Assembly: GCF_016595795.1 (NCBI RefSeq)
Contig: NZ_JAENHN010000032.1
Location: forward strand, 102,541-166,540
Source of the DNA: Clostridium yunnanense
GTDB lineage: Bacteria; Bacillota; Clostridia; Clostridiales; Clostridiaceae
Direction of reading: 5' to 3'
Length of the DNA: 64,000 bases
Shown here in pieces: positions 34,150-43,195 of this stretch; the stretch's first letter is position 1; every line of letters begins with the position of its first letter. The notes under the pieces were generated by a model. The model saw nothing but the letters and a program-made list of their open reading frames with translations, did no database searches and was not told the origin of the DNA. Made by a program: the position numbers and the translations under genes.

Positions 34150-35015
34150 TAATGAAGATATTAGTAACAGGGGCATCTGGAAATGTAGGTAATTATGTAG
34201 TTAAAGAACTTTTGAAAATGGGTGAAAAGGTTGTAGCAGCAGGAACAAATACTGAAAAACTTCAGACTATGTTTGATAATAAAGTAGAAGCTACAAAACT
34301 TGATTTTACTGATAGAAGTACCTTTAAGTCGGCTTTATACGAAATAGATAGGGTGTTTTTAATGAGACCCCCTCACCTTGGTAAACCTGAAGATTTATTT
34401 CCTTTTATTGATGCAATGAAAGCTAACAATATAAAGCTAGTATGTTTTTTATCATTGATGGGAGTAGAAAATAACACTATCCCTCCTCATCACAAAATAG
34501 AAAAATATATTGAAACCTTAGAAATTCCGTTTGCACATATACGACCGGGATTTTTTATGGAAAATATATCTGGTATTCATTCTGTTGAAATCAGGGAAAG
34601 AGATGAAATTTTTATCCCAGCAGGGAGGAGCAAGACCAGTTTTATAGCTTCAGAAGATATAGGTCTTTCTATAGCAGTAGCACTTCATACCCCGGAACTA
34701 CATAAAAATACTGCGTATACAATTACTGGAGGTGAGGCGTTAGACTATTATCAAGTAGCACAAATAATTAGTAAGGTAACTGGAAGAAGGATAGTTTATA
34801 AAAAGCCAGGATTTCTTAAGTATAGAAGATATTATATAAAAAAGAGAGGTCTCGATAAATCATACGTGAATGTTACTGTAGCACTTTATTTTATGACACG
34901 GATGGGAACAGCAAAAAAAGTAACAGATGAGTTTTATAAATTAACTGGGAAAAGACCTAAAAGCTTTGAAGCCTTTGTAAAAGAAAATGTTTTGTGTTTC
35001 TGTAGTAAACCTTAG
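34146..35015 (+). CDS. NmrA-like NAD(P)-binding SDR-family protein
   Basis: This 289-residue atypical short-chain dehydrogenase has the dinucleotide motif GASGNVGNYVVKELL at the N-terminus, a KLDFTDRSTFKSAL segment and the family pattern HIRPGFFMENI in the middle. The YxxxK catalytic pair of classical SDRs is not evident, so it may be an NAD(P)H-quinone reductase (QorB-like) or a redox sensor of the NmrA type. It is coupled to the MarR gene by a 4-bp overlap, so the substrate of this protein and the MarR ligand are likely related. Confidence 0.85.
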   Translation: MIMKILVTGASGNVGNYVVKELLKMGEKVVAAGTNTEKLQTMFDNKVEATKLDFTDRSTFKSALYEIDRVFLMRPPHLGKPEDLFPFIDAMKANNIKLVCFLSLMGVENNTIPPHHKIEKYIETLEIPFAHIRPGFFMENISGIHSVEIRERDEIFIPAGRSKTSFIASEDIGLSIAVALHTPELHKNTAYTITGGEALDYYQVAQIISKVTGRRIVYKKPGFLKYRRYYIKKRGLDKSYVNVTVALYFMTRMGTAKKVTDEFYKLTGKRPKSFEAFVKENVLCFCSKP

Positions 35016-35027
35016 CTATGTAAAGTA

Positions 35028-35077
35028 TTAAGAATACATGATATACAAAGAAAATAAAGTATATTATGTATTCTTAA
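35028..35077. terminator. Bidirectional terminator between the SDR and DUF3784 genes
   Basis: TTAAGAATACATGATATAC (35028-35046) and GTATATTATGTATTCTTAA (35059-35077) pair over 19 bp with one mismatch. It lies between two convergent genes. Confidence 0.8.
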
Positions 35078-35083
35078 TTATAA

Positions 35084-35440
35084 TTATGATTTAGTTTTTT
35101 TTGTTTTAAATTTATTTTTAAAGTAAATTTTTTTGTTTTTTTGAGTTAGTATGATATTTCCAACTGTAAGAACAACTATAACAATTGTTGCAATCAAATC
35201 TATTGCTACAGCATGGCTATTTCCGTAGTCAGTGTTAAGTAGAATCATTACTATGATCAATACTAAATCTAATGAGAGTAGTTCTAATCCAGCATTTTTG
35301 CAGAGTTTTTTCTCATCATGGTTAGTTTTGTCTACTTCATCAATTGTATTATAGCCAATAACTAGAAAACTTAATTTACCATTTATTAAGGCAATTGAAA
35401 TTGCTAAAAAAATAGTTATTAAAATAAATCCGATTACCAT
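35084..35440 (-). CDS. DUF3784 small membrane protein
   Basis: This 118-residue protein has three membrane segments: about 1-20, 53-70 and 77-99. The first is followed by LSFLVIGYNTIDEVDKTNHDEKKLCKNAG, which matches the GxxxxxxGYNT...yDxxkLck pattern of DUF3784 proteins common in clostridia. The tail is strongly basic (KKIYFKNKFKTKKTK) and cytoplasmic. The function of the family is unknown. It is a single gene with a GAGGAGG site before its start. Confidence 0.78.
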   Translation of the reverse strand: MVIGFILITIFLAISIALINGKLSFLVIGYNTIDEVDKTNHDEKKLCKNAGLELLSLDLVLIIVMILLNTDYGNSHAVAIDLIATIVIVVLTVGNIILTQKNKKIYFKNKFKTKKTKS

Positions 35441-35698
35441 ATAGAATGAACCTCCTCATTTATAAACAAAATCTAAGTGAGTAACTATTAAGAATACTTT
35501 ATCTGTCAAATTAATTTTATACTATTGTAATTATATACTATTACAATGCTTGTTTCAAATATTTACCAATTAATTTTTGTATTTAAAAAAATGATAAATA
35601 TACATTTATTTAAAGAATTATCAGGAAAACACGATTATTAAATAAGTGTTTTAAAATAAATATTTTTTAACAATAAGAATTATAAATGAGGTGGAGAA

Positions 35699-36433
35699 AT
35701 GGCTGGAAATTGCGGTTTTTGCAGTATTCCTCTTGATTTTGATTTTACATTTGCTTATCAACCAATAGTAAATACAAAAGATAATACTATATTTGCATAT
35801 GAAGCATTAGTAAGAGGCATAAATGGAGAGTCTGCTTATTCTATACTTTCAAAAGTATCAGAAGAGTTAAAGTATAGTTTTGATCAAAAATGCAGATATA
35901 AAGCAATTGAAGTTGCATCAAAACTTAATTGTGATACATACTTATCTATAAATTTTATGCCAAGGGCAGTATATAAGCCAGAGGTATGTATAAGTTCAAC
36001 CCTACAATCGGCAAAAAAGTTTAACTTTCCAATAGAGAATATTATCTTTGAAGTTTCAGAGCAAGAGAGGCCAGATGAATTTAATCACATTGTAGAAATA
36101 TTTAAATCATACAAAGAAATGGGTTTTAAAACTGCAATTGATGATTTTGGTTCTGGAAACTCAGGATTGCTTTTGCTGGCAGAATTTGTACCTGATATCA
36201 TTAAACTGGACCGAGGACTAGTTTATGAAATACATAAAGATCCGGTGAAACATAAGATAGTAACTAATATAGTGAATATGTGTAGAGATCTCGGGGTTAC
36301 AGTAATTGCTGAAGGCATAGAAAATGCAGAAGATGTTGAAGTCCTTTCTTCGATTGGAATAGAATATATACAAGGATACTATTTTGCTAAGCCAGAACTA
36401 GAGGTTTTACCAAAAGTAAATTTTAAAAAATAA
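35699..36433 (+). CDS. Stand-alone EAL-domain cyclic-di-GMP phosphodiesterase
   Basis: This 244-residue protein is made only of an EAL domain. The signature E35-A-L-VRG, the metal-binding N in INFMP, E in FEVSEQE, DDFGSGNSGL, K in IKLDRG, E in VIAEGIEN and Q in IQGYYFAKP are all present, so it should be active and hydrolyse c-di-GMP to pGpG. No sensor domain or membrane segment exists. A short cysteine-bearing start (NCGFCSIP) precedes the domain; two cysteines three residues apart are unusual and might sense redox or metal. A diguanylate cyclase lies at 45 kb. Confidence 0.9.
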   Translation: MAGNCGFCSIPLDFDFTFAYQPIVNTKDNTIFAYEALVRGINGESAYSILSKVSEELKYSFDQKCRYKAIEVASKLNCDTYLSINFMPRAVYKPEVCISSTLQSAKKFNFPIENIIFEVSEQERPDEFNHIVEIFKSYKEMGFKTAIDDFGSGNSGLLLLAEFVPDIIKLDRGLVYEIHKDPVKHKIVTNIVNMCRDLGVTVIAEGIENAEDVEVLSSIGIEYIQGYYFAKPELEVLPKVNFKK

Positions 36434-36533
36434 TATGCTAATTTATTTAGGTTGTATTAATGCATCTTGTTGAATTTAAATGTGTATTTATCTGATGCTT
36501 TTTAGATGGTAACTATGTAATTGAACTTATATT

Positions 36534-36569
36534 AAAAAACTCTGCTGGATTATATAAGCAGAGTTTTTT
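36534..36569. terminator. Bidirectional terminator between the EAL and TetR genes
   Basis: AAAAAACTCTGCT (36534-36546) and AGCAGAGTTTTTT (36557-36569) pair perfectly over 13 bp with A and T flanks, between convergent genes. Confidence 0.9.
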
Positions 36570-36618
36570 AAAGTAGTTTAATTATAGTATCATATATTTG
36601 GTTGGAAATATAATCTTA

Positions 36619-37242
36619 TTATTCTATATTGAGAATTATATGGGCGGTTTCAATTAACCCTTCTAAAATCTCTATATCATCATAGGAAGTTTCTATGTGA
36701 ATATGATCCTTTCTTACTGAGAGTCTTTGCATGAGTCCCCATATAGCATTTATTTGAATAGCTAGCTTTTTGCGAAAAATTAAACTTTCCTTAATTGATC
36801 CATCTTCAAGACCTTCATTGATTAATTCATCACAAAAATACGTATAAAAAATGTAATCCAAATAATTAGAATCATCAGCACGATGAGTATGGTAGCAATC
36901 AAAAAATATTGTAAATCTTATATCATCAAACCTTTCAAGGTACAGTCTTTTATATAAATCAAATAAAGAATGGATTTTTTCATTTGCATTTTGACCGTTT
37001 ATATTATCTTTCAAAAATACTGTCATTTCATCTAGAATATATCTATGAATTTCCCAAAATATATCAAATACTGAATCGAAATATTTATAAAAGGTTACTC
37101 TACTGGTTTCAGCAAGATTAACAATATCAACAACAGTTACTTTATCTATACCGTTTTTAACTGCTAGATTGAAGGCTGCTTCCATTAAAGTATTTTTACG
37201 TTCACTCTCATCTTTGAATTTATAGCTATGTTTAAAACTCAT
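36619..37242 (-). CDS. TetR-family repressor, probable regulator of the GH1 gene
   Basis: This protein of about 207 residues has an N-terminal TetR helix-turn-helix: KNTLMEAAFNLAVKNGIDKVTVVDIVNLAETSRVTFYKYFDSVFDIFWEI. The rest is a helical ligand domain. ATG 37242 is preferred because TTGGAGG lies just before it; the TTG at 37254 would be inside that site. It is divergent from the GH1 beta-glucosidase gene, and two 19-bp palindromes with TTTACA/TGTAAA arms lie in the shared gap, so it most likely represses the glucosidase and perhaps itself. Confidence 0.88.
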   Translation of the reverse strand: MSFKHSYKFKDESERKNTLMEAAFNLAVKNGIDKVTVVDIVNLAETSRVTFYKYFDSVFDIFWEIHRYILDEMTVFLKDNINGQNANEKIHSLFDLYKRLYLERFDDIRFTIFFDCYHTHRADDSNYLDYIFYTYFCDELINEGLEDGSIKESLIFRKKLAIQINAIWGLMQRLSVRKDHIHIETSYDDIEILEGLIETAHIILNIE

Positions 37243-37373
37243 TAGAACCTCCAAATAAGCGGTTTTGCTTTTTATTTTTTGGTAACTCTTTAATTAAAGA
37301 ATACACATATTTATATTGTAACATATAAATCGAAAATGTGAGATTTTCTAAATGAGAAAATGTAGCATCATGG

Positions 37374-37392
37374 AGTTTACACTGTGTAAATT
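37374..37392. promoter_or_regulatory. TetR-type operator palindrome 1
   Basis: AGTTTACA-CTG-TGTAAATT pairs over 8 bp with one mismatch. Its arms are the same as those of the second palindrome 37 bp away. Confidence 0.65.
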
Positions 37393-37410
37393 AGATGGTA
37401 ATATAAAGCT

Positions 37411-37429
37411 AGTTTACAGTGTGTAAACT
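37411..37429. promoter_or_regulatory. TetR-type operator palindrome 2 inside a longer hairpin
   Basis: AGTTTACA-GTG-TGTAAACT is a perfect 8-bp palindrome. It is nested in a longer inverted repeat, TAATATAAAGC on the left and GCTTTATATTA on the right, giving about 20 paired bases in all between about 37399 and 37441. It lies 68 bp before the GH1 start. Confidence 0.7.
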
Positions 37430-37496
37430 GGCTTTATATTATTATAACAGTAATTATTGAGTTACTGAATTAGATAAAAGATGGAGGCGGAAATTT

Positions 37497-38861
37497 ATGA
37501 GTAAAACTAATGCTAATCAATTTCTTTGGGGAGGCGCTGTAACATCATTTCAGATAGAGGGCGCTTGGAATGAAGGTGGTAAAGGAGTTTCTATTGTAGA
37601 TAACAGAGAAATAAAACCTGGAGTATCTGATTGGAACACTGCCATAGATTTTTATCATAGATACAAGGAAGATATATCTCTTTTTAAGGAGCTTGGATTA
37701 AATTCGTTTCGTACTAATATAGCTTGGTCTAGGATCTTTCCTGATGGTGAAATTGTAAATGAAGAAGGATTAAGATTTTATGATAATGTGATAGATGAAC
37801 TTTTAAACAATGGTATAGAGCCAGTGTTAACCTTGTACCACTTTGATATGCCGTTAGCACTGCAGGAAAAATATAATGGTTTCATTTCAAGAAAAGTAGT
37901 TGACTTGTTTGAAAAGTTTGCAATAACTGTTTTTAAAAGATATGGAGATAGGGTTAAGTACTGGGTTAGCTTTAATGAAATCAATACAGCTACACTAATG
38001 ACAGATTTATATGGAACTAAGCTTCCAAAGGATTTTGATAAAGAAACTTTCGAAAATCAGTTAATCCATAATGTTTTGCTTGCTCACTCAAAGGCTACCA
38101 AGGCATTACATGATATTGTAGGGGATGGAAAAATGGGCGGTATGGTGAACTATATGCAATTATATCCTGCAACCTGCAATCCACAAGATGCTCTTTTAAT
38201 GAAAAAATTCAAAGAAAGAATTGCGGATTTATATTTAAATGTTTTTGCAAGAGGGGAGTACCCATCTTACTATCTTACAGACTTAAAAAACAGAAAAATA
38301 TCCTTGGATTTCGAAGAAGGAGATTTGGAATTATTAAGATACGGAAAAGCAGACTATTTAGGAATTAGTTATTATTTTAGTGGAACTGTTAGTTCAAGTA
38401 TCAAAAATAGTAAACCACTTTTCCCTGGTATGGAGAACTTAATAGAAAATCAGTATCTTAAGGCTAGTGAATGGGGATGGACTATCGATCCTATTGGTTT
38501 TAGACTGGCGTTAAAAGAAGTTTATGAAAGATATAATATGCCAATATTCATATTAGAAAATGGAATAGGTGTTAAAGAAGAACTGGATGAAGATAATACT
38601 GTAGAAGATGATTATAGAATTGACTATATGAAAAAACATATAGAACAAATGAAAATTGCAATATCTGAAGGTGTGAAAATAATTGGTTACTTAGCTTGGG
38701 GGCCAATTGATATACTTAGCTCTCAAGGAGAAATGAGTAAAAGATATGGATTTATATTTGTAAATAGAACTGAAACTGATTTAAGAGATCTAAAGAGATA
38801 TAAGAAAAAAAGTTTCAATTGGTTTAAGCAGGTTATACAATCTAACGGGGAAATATTGTAA
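37497..38861 (+). CDS. GH1 family beta-glucosidase / 6-phospho-beta-glucosidase
   Basis: This 454-residue (beta/alpha)8 retaining glycosidase is cytoplasmic. The acid/base is E161 in WVSFNEIN and the nucleophile E354 in FILENGIG. The N-terminal signature FLWGGAVTSFQIEGAWNEGGKG is clear. The C-terminal region has AWGPIDILSSQGEMSKRYGFIFVN, in the position where 6-phospho enzymes carry a phosphate-binding S-x-K-x-Y; the KRYGFIFV context is compatible with either. No PTS gene is adjacent. Two TetR-type operators lie upstream and the TetR gene is divergent. Confidence 0.92.
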   Translation: MSKTNANQFLWGGAVTSFQIEGAWNEGGKGVSIVDNREIKPGVSDWNTAIDFYHRYKEDISLFKELGLNSFRTNIAWSRIFPDGEIVNEEGLRFYDNVIDELLNNGIEPVLTLYHFDMPLALQEKYNGFISRKVVDLFEKFAITVFKRYGDRVKYWVSFNEINTATLMTDLYGTKLPKDFDKETFENQLIHNVLLAHSKATKALHDIVGDGKMGGMVNYMQLYPATCNPQDALLMKKFKERIADLYLNVFARGEYPSYYLTDLKNRKISLDFEEGDLELLRYGKADYLGISYYFSGTVSSSIKNSKPLFPGMENLIENQYLKASEWGWTIDPIGFRLALKEVYERYNMPIFILENGIGVKEELDEDNTVEDDYRIDYMKKHIEQMKIAISEGVKIIGYLAWGPIDILSSQGEMSKRYGFIFVNRTETDLRDLKRYKKKSFNWFKQVIQSNGEIL

Positions 38862-38882
38862 AATAACATTTAGATATTAATT

Positions 38883-38930
38883 ATATGCATACAATGGTAT
38901 ATAGTACATAACCTCTGTATGCATATTTTA
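38883..38930 (+). terminator. Hairpin after the GH1 gene, probable terminator
   Basis: ATATGCATACA (38883-38893) pairs with TGTATGCATAT (38916-38926) over 11 bp and is followed by TTTTA. The left arm overlaps a TACAATGGTATA motif (38890-38901) that recurs inverted at 39496-39507. Confidence 0.6.
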
Positions 38931-38998
38931 TCGTGATTTTTAATATTAAATATATTTAAGTAAAAATTATTAATAAGAAAAGTTATAAGTCTATAATG

Positions 38999-39454
38999 CT
39001 ATTTTATAGTATTATACTTTGAAAAGGTGCCATAATCTTCAACCTTGTTTAGCCTCGGACATTTTGCAATAAAGTGGACCATAATATGACAGTTATCTAA
39101 TTTTGGGTATACTTCAAACAATTTTCTATCCCCATATCTTATAGCTTCTAATGCTAGCGGTAGTTCTTTTCTGAAAATGTAGTCTCTAATAGCCGCTTGT
39201 ATTGGATTTGTATCGTTATCTATAGCTAGATAAACATAAAACAAAATAGAACTTTCTTTGCTTACCCATTTTCCAAGCACTTCGTCTCTCATCTCATTAG
39301 TCATGTCATAAGCAAAGCTCAAACCTATAGTTAAAAATAATTCTGCCGTAATATCAGAGTGAGTTAATGTACAATGTCTAGTTAAAATAGGGTTGTTTGA
39401 CGTAACGCCATCTCTGAACTCAACTGAAAGTTTATCAGGCTTAAATTGAGACAT
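38999..39454 (-). CDS. Bacterial Staygreen (SGR) homologue, putative Mg-dechelatase-fold protein
   Basis: This 151-residue soluble protein matches the Staygreen family pattern. It starts KPDKLSVEF, then LTRHCTLTHSDITAELFLTIG, RDEVLGKW, IRDYIFRKELPLALEAIRYGDRKLFE and PKLDN. Plant SGR removes Mg from chlorophyll a, and bacterial homologues in organisms without chlorophyll have been reported to have the activity in vitro. The HSD at residues 32-34 lies in the motif that I recall as catalytic. The family match is strong, but the natural substrate here is unknown because nothing else in the window suggests tetrapyrrole metabolism. It sits between two glycosidase loci and is flanked by an inverted 12-bp motif. 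Confidence 0.85.
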   Translation of the reverse strand: MSQFKPDKLSVEFRDGVTSNNPILTRHCTLTHSDITAELFLTIGLSFAYDMTNEMRDEVLGKWVSKESSILFYVYLAIDNDTNPIQAAIRDYIFRKELPLALEAIRYGDRKLFEVYPKLDNCHIMVHFIAKCPRLNKVEDYGTFSKYNTIK

Positions 39455-39516
39455 ATACTATACCTTCTATAATTTATTTACAGAAATAGTATATGTATAC
39501 CATTGTACTTTGCTAT

Positions 39517-40413
39517 TTAGTTTTGTATTTTATTTAATAGTTGCTTCTTATATTGGTTTGGGGTAACATTTTCATATTGTTTGAACTTCTTAATAAAATA
39601 ACTAAAATTATCAAAACCAACTTCAAAACAAATATCTGATATCTTTTTATCTTCATTTTTCAATAGTTTAGCAGCTTGTTCAATTCTATATTGGTTTACA
39701 AAATCTACTATGGTTTTACCAGTATTGGCTTTGAAGAATCTACAAAAATATTGAGCATTCATATTTGCTTCATTAGCTAAATCCTCTATGTATATTTTTT
39801 CTGTATATTTATTCTGAATATAATTTATAGTATTTTTAATGATATTTATCTTATAATTAAGAGATGAAGCTGATGACATTTTATTTACAATGAATTTATT
39901 TTCTCTTGCTATAGTAGATAGAATCTTGTATAGTGAAGCTTTTATTCCTATCTCCCAACCAAATTGTTTTAGAGAGCATATAACTAGTATTTCTTTTACT
40001 TCTTCTATTACTTTTCTACCCCAAGTATAATTTTCATCTATTATTAGAGGAAAGCGAAAATCTCCGCTTAGTAGTGGGGTAATATAATTATCTTGGCAAG
40101 GATCATTGACTGAACTATTTAAAAAGTTTAAGTCAAAAAGTAAGGCGTGATGCAAGCTACCTTCCTCATTTATAGTATGAGCCGAATGAAGTTGACCGCT
40201 ATTTATTATTATAGCTTGACCTTCTGAGACTTTTGTAGAAACAGTGTCTATTGTATAGATTATAGCTCCTTTTTCTACATAAATGATTTCGACCTCATTA
40301 TGCCAGTGTAAGTAGAGGGTGAAGTTATTCCAATTTTGATTATAGGAATAGAAGGGAATAATAGAATTACCTCTATCTACGGTTTCTCTTAGTGTATTTC
40401 TTTCAGTTTCCAT
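39517..40413 (-). CDS. AraC-family regulator with N-terminal cupin
   Basis: This 298-residue regulator has a sugar-sensing cupin domain (about 20-150) with LYLHWHNEVEIIYVEKG and IINSGQLHSAH. The C-terminal AraC double HTH (about 200-298) shows IEDLANEANMNAQYFCRFFKANTG and ISDICFEVGFDNFSYFIKKFKQYENVTPNQYKKQ. It is divergent from the GH31 gene across 158 bp and most probably activates it in response to a sugar. The ATG at 40413 is followed by a normal N-terminus. Confidence 0.9.
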   Translation of the reverse strand: METERNTLRETVDRGNSIIPFYSYNQNWNNFTLYLHWHNEVEIIYVEKGAIIYTIDTVSTKVSEGQAIIINSGQLHSAHTINEEGSLHHALLFDLNFLNSSVNDPCQDNYITPLLSGDFRFPLIIDENYTWGRKVIEEVKEILVICSLKQFGWEIGIKASLYKILSTIARENKFIVNKMSSASSLNYKINIIKNTINYIQNKYTEKIYIEDLANEANMNAQYFCRFFKANTGKTIVDFVNQYRIEQAAKLLKNEDKKISDICFEVGFDNFSYFIKKFKQYENVTPNQYKKQLLNKIQN

Positions 40414-40571
40414 ATATTAAAGTCACCTCACTAGTGATATGAATAAATTATGTCAAAATAGTGTTATTTCTTGTTAAAATAGAGCAAGTATTTAGCTAAA
40501 AAAATATATATACTACTAATATAAGGTTTACATCGTAAAATAACAAGTATAAATGATATAGGAGAAATATT

Positions 40572-42926
40572 ATGTTTGGTAAAATAATAAGTCATAAAGT
40601 AAAAAATAATAAAATACATTTAGAGTTTGAAGAAAACAAAGGAATAGTTGAAGTTATAAATCCAATAATTGTGAATGTTTTTTGCCCTCTAAAATATGAT
40701 GATCATTATTCAAGAGCTATTGAAGATTTGAGCATTGAACAATGTGAAATTATAGTAGAGAAAAAAGACTCTTGCATAGAGATAAGAACAGAAGCATTAC
40801 TTATTAGGGTATATGACGATTTTAAAGTGGATTTTTATAGCATTGAAGAAAAACTATTATGTGAAGACTATAGAGAAGAAAGAAATCCTTTTCTAAGAAG
40901 AGGTACAATAAGTGATGCACAAGATGAAGGACACAATGTAGATAAGCAAGCTGATAAGCACAAAATTCAAGTTGTTAAAAGGTTATTTGGAGATGAGAAG
41001 TTCTACGGTCTTGGAGAAAAAACAGGACATCTTAATAAGAGGGGGTATTACTATGAAATGTGGAACACTGATGATCCGACACCACATGTTGAAAGTCATA
41101 AATCACTTTATAAATCCATACCTTTTTTTATAACACTAAGAGACGAAAGTGTCTTTGGAATATTCTTTGATAATACTTTTAAAACCTACTTTGACATGGG
41201 AAAAGAAAACTCTAAGTATTATTACTTTGGAGCTGATAATGGTAATCTAGATTATTATTTTATTGGTGGAAATAATGTACAAAGTATACTAAAGGGTTAC
41301 ACTGATTTGACAGGAAAGACACCCCTTCCTCAAATGTGGACTCTTGGATATCAGCAAAGCAGATGGGCTTATTCTCCAGCAAGCAGAGTTAAAGAAATAG
41401 CTAAAAACTTCAGAGAAAAGGGTATCCCTTGCGACACAATTCATTTAGATATAGATTATATGGAGAATTTTAAAGTGTTTACCTGGGATAAAGAAAGATT
41501 TCCTGATGAAAAGAAGCTATTAAATAATCTTAGTGAAGATGGTTTTAAGATAGTTACAATAATAGATCCTGGCGTAAAGAAAGAAAAAAACTATGATATT
41601 TATGAGACTGGACTTAAGAATGGATATTTTGCTACCGAAAAAGATGGAATTACTTATGTAAATAAGGTATGGCCAGGTGATTCTGTGTTTCCTGATTTTT
41701 CTAAGAAAGATACTAGAGATTGGTGGGCTGAAAATCAAAAGCTTTTATTAGATTCAGGTGTTTCAGGTGTATGGAATGATATGAATGAGCCTGCTAGTTT
41801 CAATGGACCATTACCGGATGATGTTCAGTTTGAAAATGAAGGAAGAAATACAGATCATACTGAAATTCATAATGTATATGGACACCTTATGTCAAAGGCG
41901 ACTTTTGAGGGAATTAAGAAACATAGCGGTAAAAGACCCTTTGTTATAACAAGAGCTGCTTATGCAGGAACACAAAAATATTCTACAGTATGGACTGGTG
42001 ATAATCAAAGCTTTTGGGATCACTTAAGGATGTCAATACCTATGCTTTTAAACCTTGGTATGAGTGGTATAAGCTTTTGTGGAACTGATGTTGGAGGTTT
42101 TAGCTTTGACTGCACTCCTGAGCTTTTATCAAGATGGGTTCAAATAGGAGCGTTTACTCCTTTATTTAGAAATCATTCAGGTAGTAATACAAGAGATCAG
42201 GAACCATGGGCTTTTGATGAAGAGACCTTAAATATAAATAGAAAGTTTATAAAGCTAAGATACAAGCTACTTCCATATCTATATGATTTATTATGGAGTG
42301 GTGAAACTACAGGGCTACCTGTGATGAGATCACTTGTGCTTCATTATGAAAAGGATAAAGAAGTACATGAGATTAATGACCAATTTTTATTTGGTGAAAA
42401 TATATTGGTAGCACCTATACTAGAGCAAGGTAAGAAAATAAGGAGTGTTTATCTTCCAGAAGGCGAGTGGTTTGATTACTGGACTAAAGAAGTTATAGCT
42501 GGTGGAAAGTATATACTTAAGGAAGCTCCTCTTGATATCTGTCCACTATATATTAAGAAAGGAAGCATAGTTCCAAACTACCCAGAACAAAACTACGTTG
42601 GAGAAAAAGATATTAAAGAATTAACTCTTGATATCTATCCAGGTGAAGGTCAATATGTTCACTATGTAGATGACAAAGAAAGTTATAAATACAGAGAAGG
42701 AGAATATACTTTATATGAACTTATCATGAAGGATAATGAAGAAGTTACTATTAATATCAACATAAAACAAGAACAGTATAAAGCATATGATAACTTCAAA
42801 GTTATATATAATTGTAATACTATCAAAGAGATTTATTTTAATGAAGAAAAATTAAGTTTCAGTAAAACTGATAATAAAATTGAATTTAGTATTCCAGCAG
42901 TAAGTGGTAAGATTATATTAAAGTAA
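40572..42926 (+). CDS. GH31 family alpha-glucosidase
   Basis: This 784-residue retaining glycosidase is cytoplasmic, with no signal peptide. The N-terminal beta-sandwich (about 1-240) is followed by the catalytic barrel. The nucleophile is D403 in GVWNDMNEPASF and the acid/base D506 in FCGTDVGGF. The RNHSGSNTRDQEPW segment after it is typical of alpha-glucosidases. Beta-sandwich domains close the protein. It should release glucose (or xylose) from alpha-linked oligosaccharides. The AraC-cupin gene is divergent, and a strong terminator follows. Confidence 0.93.
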   Translation: MFGKIISHKVKNNKIHLEFEENKGIVEVINPIIVNVFCPLKYDDHYSRAIEDLSIEQCEIIVEKKDSCIEIRTEALLIRVYDDFKVDFYSIEEKLLCEDYREERNPFLRRGTISDAQDEGHNVDKQADKHKIQVVKRLFGDEKFYGLGEKTGHLNKRGYYYEMWNTDDPTPHVESHKSLYKSIPFFITLRDESVFGIFFDNTFKTYFDMGKENSKYYYFGADNGNLDYYFIGGNNVQSILKGYTDLTGKTPLPQMWTLGYQQSRWAYSPASRVKEIAKNFREKGIPCDTIHLDIDYMENFKVFTWDKERFPDEKKLLNNLSEDGFKIVTIIDPGVKKEKNYDIYETGLKNGYFATEKDGITYVNKVWPGDSVFPDFSKKDTRDWWAENQKLLLDSGVSGVWNDMNEPASFNGPLPDDVQFENEGRNTDHTEIHNVYGHLMSKATFEGIKKHSGKRPFVITRAAYAGTQKYSTVWTGDNQSFWDHLRMSIPMLLNLGMSGISFCGTDVGGFSFDCTPELLSRWVQIGAFTPLFRNHSGSNTRDQEPWAFDEETLNINRKFIKLRYKLLPYLYDLLWSGETTGLPVMRSLVLHYEKDKEVHEINDQFLFGENILVAPILEQGKKIRSVYLPEGEWFDYWTKEVIAGGKYILKEAPLDICPLYIKKGSIVPNYPEQNYVGEKDIKELTLDIYPGEGQYVHYVDDKESYKYREGEYTLYELIMKDNEEVTININIKQEQYKAYDNFKVIYNCNTIKEIYFNEEKLSFSKTDNKIEFSIPAVSGKIILK

Positions 42927-42950
42927 TGATTTTAAGTTAATCAAGTTTAT

Positions 42951-42996
42951 CAAAGCACTAGAGTTGCATAAATTCTAGTGCTTTGATTTTATTTTT
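42951..42996 (+). terminator. Intrinsic terminator of the GH31 gene
   Basis: CAAAGCACTAGA (42951-42962) and TCTAGTGCTTTG (42974-42985) pair over 12 bp, followed by ATTTTATTTTT. Confidence 0.92.
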
Positions 42997-43195
42997 ATGC
43001 TGCTAAAGCAGCGGATTGAATATAACCTTTATTTTGAATAGGGGCATTTATATATGAGGACTAATGTTCCAGTGTTGGGTGTAAAATCATAGTAGCATAT
43101 AAGGTCTGACACATTAAGAATTAATATGATATCAACGAGAATCTAATTATAAACCCTATAAGGGAGAACAGTAATCAAAGGAGGATTTGCTACAT

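Noticed and set aside
37496-38861. Firm assignment of the GH1 enzyme as a 6-phospho-beta-glucosidase
   Set aside because: No PTS transporter gene is nearby and the phosphate-binding residues cannot be decided by eye.
38890-39507. The Staygreen gene as a proven mobile cassette
   Set aside because: The inverted motifs are short and one overlaps a terminator-like hairpin and the other a promoter region. No target duplication is visible, so mobility is only a possibility.
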